A DNA stretch of 64,000 nucleotides. It comes from Clostridiales bacterium (GTDB lineage: Bacteria; Bacillota; Clostridia; Oscillospirales; Oscillospiraceae). Positions 48,945-58,807 of this stretch are shown here, piece after piece (positions within the stretch are counted from its first letter, which is position 1; every line of letters starts with the position of its first letter). The DNA is taken from contig SFGJ01000003.1 in assembly GCA_004557655.1 (NCBI GenBank), forward strand, positions 62,001-126,000. The letters are read 5' to 3'. The notes beneath the pieces are model-generated. The model did not search any database. It was given only the letters and a program-made list of their open reading frames with translations, and was not told the origin of the DNA. The translations under genes and the position numbers were made by a program.

Positions 48945-51056
48945 ATGGATCCGAAAAACAATAACAACAAAAACAGCAAGGGCGGGCGCAACCTCCGGGG
49001 GGTGCTGGTGCTGCTGGCCTGGGCCGTAGTGCTGACCATCGGTTTCAACTATTTTGCCGCCTATACCGGCAATGCCGCCCATAATTCCACCAGCTTTGAG
49101 GTGGATTTCAGCGCTTTGGCGGATCTGGTGCGTGAGGACAAGATCGCCCGGGTGGAATTTGAGGACGGCAAGATCTATGCCGTCCCCATTGACGGCTATG
49201 TTTACACCGATGAGAGCGGCAAGGAACCGAAGACCTATACCAACTCCGAAAAAACCAAGGTCATTCTCTACACCACCCACATCAACAGCAGCAGTTTCTA
49301 TGCGCTGCTGGATGAGCATCATGTGGCTTATACTGCGCCCGTGCAGGAGCAGATGAGTCCCATCCTGCAGTTTATGATCTCCTATATCCTGCCCACCATC
49401 CTCATGCTGGGAGCCTTCATGCTGGTGATGCGTCTTCTGTCCAGAAGCAGCGGCGGTATCGGCGGCATCGGCAATGTGGGCAAGTCCAACGCCAAGGTGT
49501 ATATGGAGAAGCAGACGGGTGTCACCTTCAAGGATGTGGCCGGTCAGGACGAGGCCAAGGAATCCCTGGAGGAGATCATCGACTTCCTTCACAATCCCGG
49601 CAAGTATACCGCCATCGGCGCCAAGCTGCCCAAGGGAGCCCTGCTGGTTGGCTCTCCCGGTACAGGTAAGACCCTGCTGGCCAAGGCCGTGGCAGGCGAG
49701 GCCAATGTCCCCTTCTTCTCCATCTCGGGCTCGGACTTCGTGGAGATGTTTGTGGGCGTGGGCGCCAGCCGTGTGCGCGACCTGTTCAAGGAGGCCGCCA
49801 AGGTGGCTCCCTGCATCATCTTCATCGACGAGATCGACACCATCGGCAAATCCCGTGACGGCAGCCGTTTCGGCGGCAACGACGAGCGGGAGCAGACCCT
49901 CAATCAGCTTCTGGCAGAGCTGGACGGCTTTGACCCCTCCAAGGGCGTCATCGTTCTGGGCGCCACCAACCGGCCGGAGGTGCTGGATAAGGCGTTGCTG
50001 CGACCCGGCCGTTTTGACCGCCGCATCACTGTGGACCGGCCCAACATGGCAGGTCGTCTGGCGACCCTGCAGGTCCACACCCGCAACATCCATCTGGCGG
50101 AGGATGTGAATCTGGAAAAGATCGCCCAGGCCACCGCCGGCTGCGTGGGCGCGGATCTGGCGAACCTAGTCAACGAGGCCGCTCTGCGTGCCGTGCGCAA
50201 GGGACGCAAGGCTGTGAATCAGAATGACCTGCTGGTGGCCTTTGAGGTTGTCATCGCGGGCTCCGAGAAGAAGGGCACCGTCATCACCGATGAGGAAAAG
50301 CGTATCATCGCCTACCATGAGGTGGGCCATGCGCTGGTGGCCGCCAAGCAGAAGAATGCCCAGCCTGTCAGCAAGATCACCATCGTGCCCCATACCCAGG
50401 GCGCCTTGGGCTACACCCTGCACCTGCCGGAGGAGGAAAAGTTCCTCATGTCCAAGGAGGACATTCTGGCGGAGATCCGCACCCTCCTGGCCGGACGCTC
50501 CAGCGAGGAGATCGTGTGCAATACCATGACCTCCGGCGCAGCCAACGACATTGAGCGGGCCACGGAGCTGGCCCGGAATCTGGTGGCCCGGTTCGGTATG
50601 TGCGACGAGTTCGATATGATGGCCCTGGGCACCATTCAGAGCCAGTATCTGGATGGCGGGTACTCCATGACCTGCGCCCAGGAGACCTATGCCGCCGCCG
50701 ACCGGGAGACCATCAAGGTCATCCGCCAGTGCCACCAGGAGGCCAGGCAGATCCTGGAGAACAACCGGGAGCTGCTGGACAAGATCGCCGCTTACCTTCT
50801 ACAGAAGGAGACCATCACCGGTCAGGAGATGATGGCCATTATCGAGGGCCGAGATCCCGAGACCGTGGACAACTACGGCGCCACCCGGGAAGACAAGCCC
50901 AGGGCCTTCCGCCCCTCCATGCCCAATATCATTGAGGCTCCCGCCAAGCACATCAATATGGTGTCCGAGCCCATCCCCATGCCGGATTTTGACAAGCCGG
51001 AGGAGGACAAGCCGGCAGAGGACAAACCCCAGGGCGATAAGCCTGCGGAAGAATAA
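48945..51056 (+). CDS. ftsH: ATP-dependent zinc metalloprotease FtsH
   Basis: A 703-residue FtsH, a membrane-anchored AAA+ protease that degrades damaged or regulatory membrane proteins. One transmembrane segment is at about residues 20-38 and a second near 135-165, flanking an extracytoplasmic domain. Walker A GSPGTGKT is near residue 236, Walker B IIFIDEID near 292, and the zinc site HEVGH near 457 is followed by the later Asp ligand region. The C-terminal tail has acidic PEEDKPAEDKPQGDKPAEE repeats. Length is typical. Own promoter. Confidence 0.97.
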   Translation: MDPKNNNNKNSKGGRNLRGVLVLLAWAVVLTIGFNYFAAYTGNAAHNSTSFEVDFSALADLVREDKIARVEFEDGKIYAVPIDGYVYTDESGKEPKTYTNSEKTKVILYTTHINSSSFYALLDEHHVAYTAPVQEQMSPILQFMISYILPTILMLGAFMLVMRLLSRSSGGIGGIGNVGKSNAKVYMEKQTGVTFKDVAGQDEAKESLEEIIDFLHNPGKYTAIGAKLPKGALLVGSPGTGKTLLAKAVAGEANVPFFSISGSDFVEMFVGVGASRVRDLFKEAAKVAPCIIFIDEIDTIGKSRDGSRFGGNDEREQTLNQLLAELDGFDPSKGVIVLGATNRPEVLDKALLRPGRFDRRITVDRPNMAGRLATLQVHTRNIHLAEDVNLEKIAQATAGCVGADLANLVNEAALRAVRKGRKAVNQNDLLVAFEVVIAGSEKKGTVITDEEKRIIAYHEVGHALVAAKQKNAQPVSKITIVPHTQGALGYTLHLPEEEKFLMSKEDILAEIRTLLAGRSSEEIVCNTMTSGAANDIERATELARNLVARFGMCDEFDMMALGTIQSQYLDGGYSMTCAQETYAAADRETIKVIRQCHQEARQILENNRELLDKIAAYLLQKETITGQEMMAIIEGRDPETVDNYGATREDKPRAFRPSMPNIIEAPAKHINMVSEPIPMPDFDKPEEDKPAEDKPQGDKPAEE

Positions 51057-51087
51057 AAGTCTAAAGGGGAAACCCCTGCGCAAATAA

Positions 51088-51141
51088 TATGCTCCCCCCA
51101 TGATCGGCCGCGAAAAAGTACCGTCGATCATGGAGGGAGCA
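51088..51141. repeat. Long imperfect inverted repeat after ftsH
   Basis: ATGCTCCCCCCATGATCG pairs with CGATCATGGAGGGAGCAT across a 20-nt loop. It has no long T run, so it is a weak terminator at best; a nuclease-blocking or transposon-relic role is possible. Confidence 0.6.
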
Positions 51142-51216
51142 TTGCTTTGCCACGAAAAGGCCCTGCGCCAGGAGAGAAGATCTGCCAAGTGAAAGACGGC
51201 CCCGGAGGATCCGCCC

Positions 51217-52134
51217 TTACCCCTGCCGCTTCAGTTTTTCCAGCATATGTGTGAATTCCTCCGGCAGCGGGCAGCGCAGGCTGACCGTCTTCCCGGTGGC
51301 AGGGTGGATGAACTGCAGCTCCGTGGCGTGGAGACACTGCCCCGTCAGGCCCGGTACGGGCTTTTTGGCGCCGTATACCGTGTCACCCAGGATGGGATGT
51401 CCGATGTGAGCCAGATGTACCCGGATCTGATGGGTGCGGCCGGTTTCCAGCCGGCAACGCAGATGGGTCACGCCGCCGTATCGGGCGATGACCTCCCAGT
51501 GGGTCACGGCGTGCCGTCCGTCGGGCACCACGGCCATCTTTTTCCGGTCCGTCCGGTGCCGGCCGATGGGTGCGTCCACAGTGCCGCTGTCCTCCTTGAA
51601 ATTTCCCACCGCCAGGCACTCGTAGGTGCGGGCCAATGTATGATCCGCCAGCTGCGCCGCCAGGAAAGCGTGAGCGGCGTCGTTTTTTGCTGCGATGATG
51701 AGCCCGCTGGTGTCCCGGTCAATGCGGTGGACGATGCCCGGCCTTAGCTGGCCGCCCACTCCGGACAGGCTCCCGGCACAGTGGTGCAGCAGGGCGTTGA
51801 CCAGTGTGCCGTCGGGGTGACCCGGGGCGGGATGCACCACCATACCCACGGGTTTATTGACCACGATGACATCTCCGTCCTCGTACACGATGTCCAGGGG
51901 AATGTCCTCCGGTCGTGCTTCCGGCTCCTCCGCCTCCGGCAGCTCCACGCACACTGTTTCGCCTCCGGCTATGCGCACACTCTTTCCGGCGGCCTTGCCG
52001 TTTACGGTGACGCAGCCGTTCTCGATGAGCCGTACCGCTGCCGAGCGGGTGGTGCCCTCCAGCCGACCCGCCAGGAAGCTGTCCAGCCGCAGCCCTGTGT
52101 CTTCAGTTGTGGCCGTCAGAGTCCTCGATTCCAT
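51217..52134 (-). CDS. rluD: Ribosomal large-subunit pseudouridine synthase RluD-type
   Basis: A 305-residue RsuA/RluD-family enzyme. The N-terminal S4 domain has LRLDSFLAGRLEGTTRSAAVRLIENGCVTVNG. The catalytic motif is HRIDRDTSGLIIAAK, with the Asp nucleophile, and RTHQIRVHLAHIGHPILGD follows. It should convert uridines of 23S rRNA to pseudouridine. The ATG at 52134 overlaps lspA by 32 bp, and the two form a leftward unit, as in many Firmicutes. Confidence 0.94.
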   Translation of the reverse strand: MESRTLTATTEDTGLRLDSFLAGRLEGTTRSAAVRLIENGCVTVNGKAAGKSVRIAGGETVCVELPEAEEPEARPEDIPLDIVYEDGDVIVVNKPVGMVVHPAPGHPDGTLVNALLHHCAGSLSGVGGQLRPGIVHRIDRDTSGLIIAAKNDAAHAFLAAQLADHTLARTYECLAVGNFKEDSGTVDAPIGRHRTDRKKMAVVPDGRHAVTHWEVIARYGGVTHLRCRLETGRTHQIRVHLAHIGHPILGDTVYGAKKPVPGLTGQCLHATELQFIHPATGKTVSLRCPLPEEFTHMLEKLKRQG

Positions 52135-52603
52135 GGGCTTTCCCCTTCCTGTCGTATTTATCATAGAACCACAGGTAGTACACGGAGCCCAGAATGGCGC
52201 CCACCACCACGAAGCAGTCCGCCAGATTGAAGACCGGATAGGAAAACAGCGGAGAAATGTCCAGCATATCCACCACATAGCCGTGCCACACCCGGTCGAT
52301 CATGTTGCCCAGGCCGCCGCCGATAATGAAGATCCCCGCCGTCACGCCCAGCCGGTGCCGCACGATCTTCTTCATGAGCAGCACCGCCACGGCGATCATC
52401 AGCACGGAGGTGATGACGAGCAGGACGATCGTTTTTCCCGACAGACTGGACCACGCTGCGCCGTAGTTGTGCAGCCGGGTCAACTGCATCACACCCGGAA
52501 TAAGGGGGACGGACTCACCCAAAGCCAGGTTTGTCACCGTCCAGTATTTAAGTCCCTGGTCCAGCCCGATGAGGGCGATCAGTGCCGCAATGCTCCATAC
52601 CAT
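52103..52603 (-). CDS. lspA: Lipoprotein signal peptidase (signal peptidase II)
   Basis: A 166-residue LspA with four hydrophobic segments. It cleaves the signal peptides of lipidated prolipoproteins such as the ones seen in this window. The catalytic aspartates are in NMIDRVWHG and FNLADCFVV. Motif LDQGLKYW is at the N-terminus. I chose the ATG at 52603 because GAGGAG sits 7 nt upstream; two earlier in-frame ATGs overlap or crowd that site. It overlaps rluD at its end. Confidence 0.93.
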   Translation of the reverse strand: MVWSIAALIALIGLDQGLKYWTVTNLALGESVPLIPGVMQLTRLHNYGAAWSSLSGKTIVLLVITSVLMIAVAVLLMKKIVRHRLGVTAGIFIIGGGLGNMIDRVWHGYVVDMLDISPLFSYPVFNLADCFVVVGAILGSVYYLWFYDKYDRKGKAHGIEDSDGHN

Positions 52604-52635
52604 AGTCATACTCCTCGCCATTATTTGCTGCCCCT

Positions 52636-52664
52636 ATCATACACGAACTGCCGGAAATTTGCAA
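52636..52664 (-). promoter_or_regulatory. lspA-rluD promoter
   Basis: Minus strand TTGCAA, 17-bp spacer, TATGAT. Confidence 0.7.
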
Positions 52665-52674
52665 CGGCATATGC

Positions 52675-52703
52675 TTGTTTTACCATGGCGAATGTGGTAT
52701 AAT
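52675..52703 (+). promoter_or_regulatory. miaB promoter
   Basis: TTGTTT, 17-bp spacer, TATAAT, about 60 bp before the miaB start. Confidence 0.65.
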
Positions 52704-52763
52704 TTCTTAATTAAAGTCGAATCATAGCGCCATTTCTCCAATGGTTGCTTACGGAGGTATATT

Positions 52764-54176
52764 TTGGACAGAAAGCAAGTGGTACTATCGGCGGAGGACA
52801 CCCTGCGCCAGCGGGAATTTGAGCGGAAAATTGCCGCGCTGCACCGTCAGCGCGGCCAAACCCCTCTTGCCCTGGTGGACACCTTCGGCTGCCAGCAGAA
52901 TGTGGCGGACAGCCAGCACATCATGGGCATGCTGCAGGCCATGGGCTGCGAGTTTACTGACGATGCCCACAAGGCCGACATCATCGTGCTGAACACCTGC
53001 GCCATCCGGGACCACGCGGAAAAGCGTGTCTTTGGCAATCTGGGCGCCCTGACCCACACGAAAAAGGAAAATCCCCATCAGATCATCTGCCTGTGCGGGT
53101 GCATGGCCCAGCGGCCGGAAATTGCCCGGAAGGTCCGCACCAGCTACCGCCATGTGGATCTGGTCTTTGGACCCCAGGCCATGTGGAAGTTTCCGGAGCT
53201 TTTATACCGGGTCTACACCCAGCAGGGCAGGGTCTTCTCCGTGGAGGACGAGCACGGCACCATTGCCGAGGATCTGCCGGTGGTGCGGGAGGGCCGCACT
53301 CGGGCGTGGGTGTCCATCATGTACGGGTGCAACAACTTCTGCTCCTACTGCATCGTGCCCTATGTCCGGGGCCGTGAGCGCAGCCGGGATATGGACAAAA
53401 TCATCGCCGAGGTGCGGGAGCTGGTGGCGGAGGGGTACAAGGAGATCACTCTCCTGGGCCAGAATGTGAACTCCTACGGCAAGGATCTGGAGGATCCCCG
53501 GGACTTTGCGGATCTGCTGCGGGAGCTGGATCAGATCGACGGGGACTACCTCCTGCGCTTCATGTCTTCCCAGCCCAAGGACGCATCCTTTAAGCTTTTT
53601 GATACCATGGCAAAGAGCCGCCATGTGGCGCACCAGCTCCATCTGCCGGTACAGTCCGGCTGTGACCGGGTGCTGCGTGCCATGAACCGACCCTATGACC
53701 GGGCGCGGTACATAGAGCTCATTACCTATGCCCGGCAGGTCATGCCGGATCTGGTGCTGACTTCGGATGTCATCATCGGTTTCCCCGGAGAAACGGAGGC
53801 GGAGGCCATGGAGACCGTGGACTTGGTGCGCCGGGTGGAGTTTGACGCCCTGTTCACTTTCATTTTCTCCCCCCGTCCCGGCACACCGGCGGCGAAGATG
53901 GACGACCCCGTTCCCCGGGAGGAGAAGCAGAAGTGGTTCGATACCCTCTGCGCCGTGCAAAATGAAATTTCCGCCCGCCACCACGCCTGCTATGTGGGCA
54001 AGACCCTGCGCTGTCTGGTGGACGGTGAGACTGACGACAGCCGCTGGCCTCTTTCCGCCCGCACCGCAGGCGGCAGACTGGTACATTTGGTGGGCGACAG
54101 GTCCGCTCTGGGCCAATATCGGGATGTGAAGATCACAGACAGCAACACCTGGGCGCTCTTTGGCGAGATGGTGTAG
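52764..54176 (+). CDS. miaB: tRNA-2-methylthio-N6-dimethylallyladenosine synthase MiaB
   Basis: A 470-residue radical-SAM methylthiotransferase that modifies A37 of tRNAs reading U-starting codons, following MiaA. The UPF0004 domain holds three cluster-binding cysteines (TFGCQQN, LNTCAIR, CGCMAQR). The radical-SAM motif CNNFCSYC is near residue 192. A C-terminal TRAM domain follows. The start is the TTG at 52764 with CGGAGGTAT just upstream. It heads a rightward miaB-mutL-mutS-miaA-hfq series. Confidence 0.95.
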   Translation: MDRKQVVLSAEDTLRQREFERKIAALHRQRGQTPLALVDTFGCQQNVADSQHIMGMLQAMGCEFTDDAHKADIIVLNTCAIRDHAEKRVFGNLGALTHTKKENPHQIICLCGCMAQRPEIARKVRTSYRHVDLVFGPQAMWKFPELLYRVYTQQGRVFSVEDEHGTIAEDLPVVREGRTRAWVSIMYGCNNFCSYCIVPYVRGRERSRDMDKIIAEVRELVAEGYKEITLLGQNVNSYGKDLEDPRDFADLLRELDQIDGDYLLRFMSSQPKDASFKLFDTMAKSRHVAHQLHLPVQSGCDRVLRAMNRPYDRARYIELITYARQVMPDLVLTSDVIIGFPGETEAEAMETVDLVRRVEFDALFTFIFSPRPGTPAAKMDDPVPREEKQKWFDTLCAVQNEISARHHACYVGKTLRCLVDGETDDSRWPLSARTAGGRLVHLVGDRSALGQYRDVKITDSNTWALFGEMV

Positions 54177-54212
54177 CCGCAAGCATTTTTCGAGGCAAAG
54201 GAGGCGTTTTTC

Positions 54213-56081
54213 GTGCCGATGATTCAGTGTTTAGACCCCCATGTGGCGGATCTCATTGCCGCCGGCGAGGTGGTGGAGCGTCCCGCCAGCGTGGCAAAGG
54301 AATTGCTGGAGAACGCATTGGACGCCGGGGCCTCCGCCGTATCGGTGGAGGTGCAGCGCGGCGGCCTGACCTACCTGCGCATCACGGATAACGGCTGCGG
54401 CATTGCGCCTTCCCAGCTCCCCACCGCCTTTTTGCGCCACGCCACCAGCAAGCTGCGCCGTGCCGAAGACCTGACCGCCATCGGCACCCTGGGCTTCCGG
54501 GGGGAGGCATTGGCTGCCATCGCCGCCGTGTCCCGGGTGGATGTTTTTTCCCGAGAGCGTGGGGCGGAGCAGGGGGCATCCCTCCATCTGGAGGGCGGCG
54601 TGCCCGACCGGGTGTCGGAGACCGGCTGTCCGGAGGGTACCACCATCTGCGTCCGTGACCTGTTTTACAACACCCCCGCCCGGATGAAGTTTATGAAGAA
54701 GGACACTGCCGAGGGTGCCGCCGTCACTGGCATCGTCACCCATCTGGCCCTGAGCCATCCGGAGGTATCCGTGAAGCTGATCCGGGACGGCGTGGAGGTA
54801 CTTCACACCCCCGGAGACGGTCAGCTCCGCTCCGCCGTCTATGCCGCGCTGGGCCGTGATTTCGCTCTGGGTCTGCTGCCGGTGGACGGCTGCGGCGGAG
54901 ACATTCGGGTGGAGGGTTTCGTCACCAAGCCCCTAAACGGCAGCGGCACCCGGGGCCGCCAGCTTTTCTTCGTCAACGGCAGATTTGTGAAAAGCCAGCT
55001 TCTCACCGCCGCTCTGGAGGAGGCCTACCGCAACCGCCTGCTCAAGGGCAAGTTTCCCGGCTGCGTGCTGCATATCACCCTGCCGAAAAATGAGGTGGAT
55101 GTGAATGTCCACCCGGCCAAGACCGTGGTGAAGTTTCAGAATGAGCGTGCAGTCTTTGACGCTGTGCACTATACGGTGAAGGATCTGCTTACCGCCGGGG
55201 AAAAGCCGGCTCCCAAGCCTGCCCGGCAGAGCTTTTACCAGTCCATGACCGTGCAGGAATACAAGGAGCGGCAGATCCCGTCCCCTGCTGAAAAGAAGCC
55301 ACTGGGCAGCTATTCTGCCCGCCCCGCGGTGCATCCTGACTCTCCCCTGCCCATCCGTGACAGCGTGCGGTGCATTGCTCCTGCCGCGGAACAAAAGAGC
55401 GCCCCTGTGGAGGGAAAGACGCCCCCTTCCCCGCCTGCGGTCAAACCCCAAGCCGCCCCGGTTCCCCGGTGCAACACCATCGACCTGCCCCTGCAGGAGA
55501 CCATGGAGCGCAAGAGTGCCCCCTGGCGCATGGTGGGTGAGGCGCTGGATACCTATATCATCTGCCAGGACGAGTCGGAAAACCTCTGGCTCATAGACAA
55601 GCACGCCGCCCATGAGCGGCTGCGGTTCAACGCCTTGAAAGAGCGGCAGGAGCCGCCTATGAGCCAGATTCTGCTCCAGCCCCTGGCGGTGGATCTGGAG
55701 GCGGATGCCTATGCCGCCGCCATGTCCCGGCTTTCCCTCCTGGAGGAATTCGGCTTTGTCTGCGAGGATTTCGGCGCCGGCACCCTGCTGGTGCGGCAGA
55801 TTCCCTCGGACATCCGCATGGAGGACGCCGCCGCCACGGTGGAGGAGCTGGCGGAGGATTTGCGTCTGGGCCGGGCCGACCCGGCTGTCGCCCGGGACCG
55901 CCTGCTGCAGACCATGGCCTGCAAATCCGCCATCAAGGCCGGGATGCACACCTCCTCCGCCGAGCTGCAGGCTTTAGTGGAGCAGGTGCAGTCCGGCCGG
56001 ATCCAGTACTGCCCCCACGGCCGCCCCGTGGCGGTGAAGCTCACCCGTTACGAGATCGAGAAGATGTTCAAGCGGGCGTAA
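54213..56081 (+). CDS. mutL: DNA mismatch repair protein MutL
   Basis: A 622-residue MutL. The N-terminal GHKL ATPase has DLIAAGEVVERPASVAKELLENALDAG and GFRGEALAAIAAVSRV. A proline/alanine-rich linker covers about residues 330-435. The C-terminal dimerisation/endonuclease domain has LIDKHAAHERLRFNAL, ACKSAIKAG and YCPHGRPVAVKLT. In the DQHAX2EX4E metal motif, Gln is Lys and the last Glu is Asn here, so nicking activity is uncertain, although the two downstream motifs are intact. Start is the GTG at 54213 behind AAAGGAGG. Confidence 0.95.
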   Translation: MPMIQCLDPHVADLIAAGEVVERPASVAKELLENALDAGASAVSVEVQRGGLTYLRITDNGCGIAPSQLPTAFLRHATSKLRRAEDLTAIGTLGFRGEALAAIAAVSRVDVFSRERGAEQGASLHLEGGVPDRVSETGCPEGTTICVRDLFYNTPARMKFMKKDTAEGAAVTGIVTHLALSHPEVSVKLIRDGVEVLHTPGDGQLRSAVYAALGRDFALGLLPVDGCGGDIRVEGFVTKPLNGSGTRGRQLFFVNGRFVKSQLLTAALEEAYRNRLLKGKFPGCVLHITLPKNEVDVNVHPAKTVVKFQNERAVFDAVHYTVKDLLTAGEKPAPKPARQSFYQSMTVQEYKERQIPSPAEKKPLGSYSARPAVHPDSPLPIRDSVRCIAPAAEQKSAPVEGKTPPSPPAVKPQAAPVPRCNTIDLPLQETMERKSAPWRMVGEALDTYIICQDESENLWLIDKHAAHERLRFNALKERQEPPMSQILLQPLAVDLEADAYAAAMSRLSLLEEFGFVCEDFGAGTLLVRQIPSDIRMEDAAATVEELAEDLRLGRADPAVARDRLLQTMACKSAIKAGMHTSSAELQALVEQVQSGRIQYCPHGRPVAVKLTRYEIEKMFKRA

Positions 56082-56180
56082 GGCGGCACTTTTCCGAAAA
56101 GGAACCATGCCTCTTTTCATAATTTTTCCACCTGCATGGGTGAGATTCGCCGCGCAAGCGGCAGAAAGATGTGACTGTTT

Positions 56181-58775
56181 ATGGCTGAACTGACCCCCAT
56201 GATGAAACAGTATCTGGAGATCAAGGAACAGAACAAGGACTCCATTCTGTTTTTCCGGCTGGGCGATTTTTATGAGATGTTCGGTGCCGACGCCAGAACT
56301 GCCTCCCGGGAGCTGGATCTCACCCTCACCACCCGGGACAAGGATAAAAATAAGGCGTTTGAGGACAAGGTACCCATGTGCGGCATCCCCTACCACTCCT
56401 CCGACGGATACATCGCCCGGCTCATCGCCAAGGGCTACAAGGTAGCCATCTGCGAGCAGACGGAGGATCCCGCCACGGCCAAGGGCCTTGTGAAGCGGGA
56501 CATCATCCGGGTGGTGACCCCCGGCACGGTGCTGGGGGAGGCCTCTCTGGAGGCCGGGCGGAGCAATTTCTGCGCTGCTGTGTGGCTGGAGGGGGATATG
56601 GCCGGCTTCGCCGCCTGCGACATCTCCACCGGCAAGACCCACGCCACCGCCTTTTCGGGGAAAGACGCCGCCGTGCACATGCTCAACGAGGTGGCCCGCT
56701 TTTCTCCGGCGGAGATTATTATGAACGAAACGGCCGCCGAAGACGCGGCGCTTACAACGCTCACGCAGAGCAAGCTCTCCTGCCACCGGGAGGTGCGCGG
56801 CACCCGGATGGAGACCGCCCGCACGCTGGTGGCGGCCCAGTTCGGGGAGCAGGAGCTTTCCCGTCTGCCCCGGGAAAACCCCGCCGTTTTGCTGGCGTTG
56901 GGAAACCTGTTGGGCTACCTGCATGAAACCCAAAAGGGCGATTTGTACCACATTGACACACTGGATTATTACCGCCAGGGTCAGTTCATGGAACTGGATA
57001 TTGCCGCCCGGCGGAATCTGGAGCTGACGGAGACCCTCCGGGGCAAGGAGAAAAAGGGAAGCCTCCTCTGGGTGCTGGACAAGACCAAGACCGCCATGGG
57101 CGCCCGGATGCTGCGCGGCTGGCTGGAGCGTCCGCTCCTTACCGTGCAGGACATCGACCGCCGGGCCGACTGCGTGGAGCGGCTGGTGAAGGATACCGTC
57201 ACCCGGGAGGAGCTGATGCTGTCCCTGTCGGGTATCAGCGACATGGAGCGGCTCATGAGCCGCATTGTCTACGGCAGCGCCGGGGGCCGGGATCTGGTGG
57301 CCCTGCGCATGGCCATGGAAAAGCTCCCCGCCATCAAGGAGCTGTTGGCTGCATTTCCCAAGGGGCGGCTGCGGGAGATATACCGCACATTAGACACGCT
57401 GGACGATCTGGCCCGGCGCATCGCCGACACCTTGCAGGATGAGCCGCCCTTTTCCGTCCGCGAGGGGGAGTTCATCCGGGACGGCTTTCACCCGGAAGTG
57501 GACCGACTCCGGGGCATTCTCCACGGCGGCAAGGGTCTCATGGCCTCCATGGAGGCGCAGGAGAAGGAGAAAACCGGCATCCGCACCCTGAAAATCGGCT
57601 ACAACAAGGTTTTCGGCTACTACATCGAGGTGTCCAATTCCTTTAAAGATCAGGTGCCGGACACCTATATCCGCAAGCAGACCCTCGTAAACGGTGAGCG
57701 CTATATCACCCAGGAGCTGAAGAACCTGGAGAGCGACATTCTCACCGCCGCCGACCGGGTCGCGGCACTGGAATTTGAGCTGTTCGCGGAGTTGCGTCTT
57801 GCCGTTGCCGGACAGGTGGGCCGCATTCAGGCGGCGGCCTCGGCAGTGGCGGAGCTGGACAGCCTGTGCTCTCTGGCGGCGGTGGCGGTCAGCAACAATT
57901 ACTGCCGCCCCACGGTGGACAACTCCGGCATACTGGAAATACACGACGGCCGTCATCCCGTGGTGGAGAAAATGCGCAGCGACGCCCTGTTCGTGCCCAA
58001 CGACACCTACATGGGGGAGAAGGAGGGCCGGGCGGCCATCATCACAGGGCCCAATATGGCGGGCAAATCAACCTATATGCGGCAGGTGGCCCTCATTGTG
58101 CTTTTGGCGCAGATTGGGTCCTTCGTTCCGGCAAAGAGCGCCCATCTGGGCGTGGTGGACCGCATTTTCACACGCATCGGCGCGTCGGACGACCTCTCCG
58201 CCGGCCAATCCACCTTCATGGTGGAGATGACCGAGGTCAGCGACATTCTTCGTGCCGCCACCAGGGACAGCCTCCTAATCCTGGACGAGATCGGCCGGGG
58301 CACCAGCACCTTTGACGGTATGAGCATTGCCCGGGCGGTGCTGGAATACTGCGCAGACCCCAGGAAGCTGGGCGCCAAGACCCTCTTCGCCACCCATTAC
58401 CATGAGCTGACGGACATGGAGCTCTCCCTCCCCGGGGTAAAGAACTATAACATCGCCGTGCGCGCCCGCGGGGAGGAGATCATCTTCCTGCGCAAGATTG
58501 TCCCCGGCGGCGCCGACCGCAGCTACGGCATCGAGGTAGCCCGTCTGGCAGGCCTGCCGGAGGGTGTTATCGGCCGGGCCAAGACCATCCTCCGGGAGCT
58601 GGAGGAGCAGGCGGGCAAGGCACCCGCCACGCTTCGGCAGGAGGACGAGCAGGTATCTCTGGCCGCTGTGGCGGAGGAGGAAGTCCTGGACCGGCTGCGC
58701 CGGGAGCAGGTGGACACCCTCTCGCCTCTGGAGGCTCTGAACCTGCTGTATGAACTGAAACAGAAGCTGCAGTAA
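56181..58775 (+). CDS. mutS: DNA mismatch repair protein MutS
   Basis: An 864-residue MutS that recognises mismatches. The N-terminal mismatch-binding domain has the Phe-x-Glu motif in GDFYEMFGADA. Clamp and lever domains follow. The C-terminal ABC-type ATPase has Walker A TGPNMAGKSTYMRQVAL, the signature-like STFMVEMTEV and Walker B LLILDEIGRGTSTFDG. It ends with the helix-turn-helix dimer motif. The start ATG has only a weak ribosome binding site (GCAGAAAGATG), so levels may be modest. It follows mutL by 100 bp. Confidence 0.95.
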   Translation: MAELTPMMKQYLEIKEQNKDSILFFRLGDFYEMFGADARTASRELDLTLTTRDKDKNKAFEDKVPMCGIPYHSSDGYIARLIAKGYKVAICEQTEDPATAKGLVKRDIIRVVTPGTVLGEASLEAGRSNFCAAVWLEGDMAGFAACDISTGKTHATAFSGKDAAVHMLNEVARFSPAEIIMNETAAEDAALTTLTQSKLSCHREVRGTRMETARTLVAAQFGEQELSRLPRENPAVLLALGNLLGYLHETQKGDLYHIDTLDYYRQGQFMELDIAARRNLELTETLRGKEKKGSLLWVLDKTKTAMGARMLRGWLERPLLTVQDIDRRADCVERLVKDTVTREELMLSLSGISDMERLMSRIVYGSAGGRDLVALRMAMEKLPAIKELLAAFPKGRLREIYRTLDTLDDLARRIADTLQDEPPFSVREGEFIRDGFHPEVDRLRGILHGGKGLMASMEAQEKEKTGIRTLKIGYNKVFGYYIEVSNSFKDQVPDTYIRKQTLVNGERYITQELKNLESDILTAADRVAALEFELFAELRLAVAGQVGRIQAAASAVAELDSLCSLAAVAVSNNYCRPTVDNSGILEIHDGRHPVVEKMRSDALFVPNDTYMGEKEGRAAIITGPNMAGKSTYMRQVALIVLLAQIGSFVPAKSAHLGVVDRIFTRIGASDDLSAGQSTFMVEMTEVSDILRAATRDSLLILDEIGRGTSTFDGMSIARAVLEYCADPRKLGAKTLFATHYHELTDMELSLPGVKNYNIAVRARGEEIIFLRKIVPGGADRSYGIEVARLAGLPEGVIGRAKTILRELEEQAGKAPATLRQEDEQVSLAAVAEEEVLDRLRREQVDTLSPLEALNLLYELKQKLQ

Positions 58776-58807
58776 AACCCAATTGTATCTGCGAAAGGAG
58801 GGAAACC

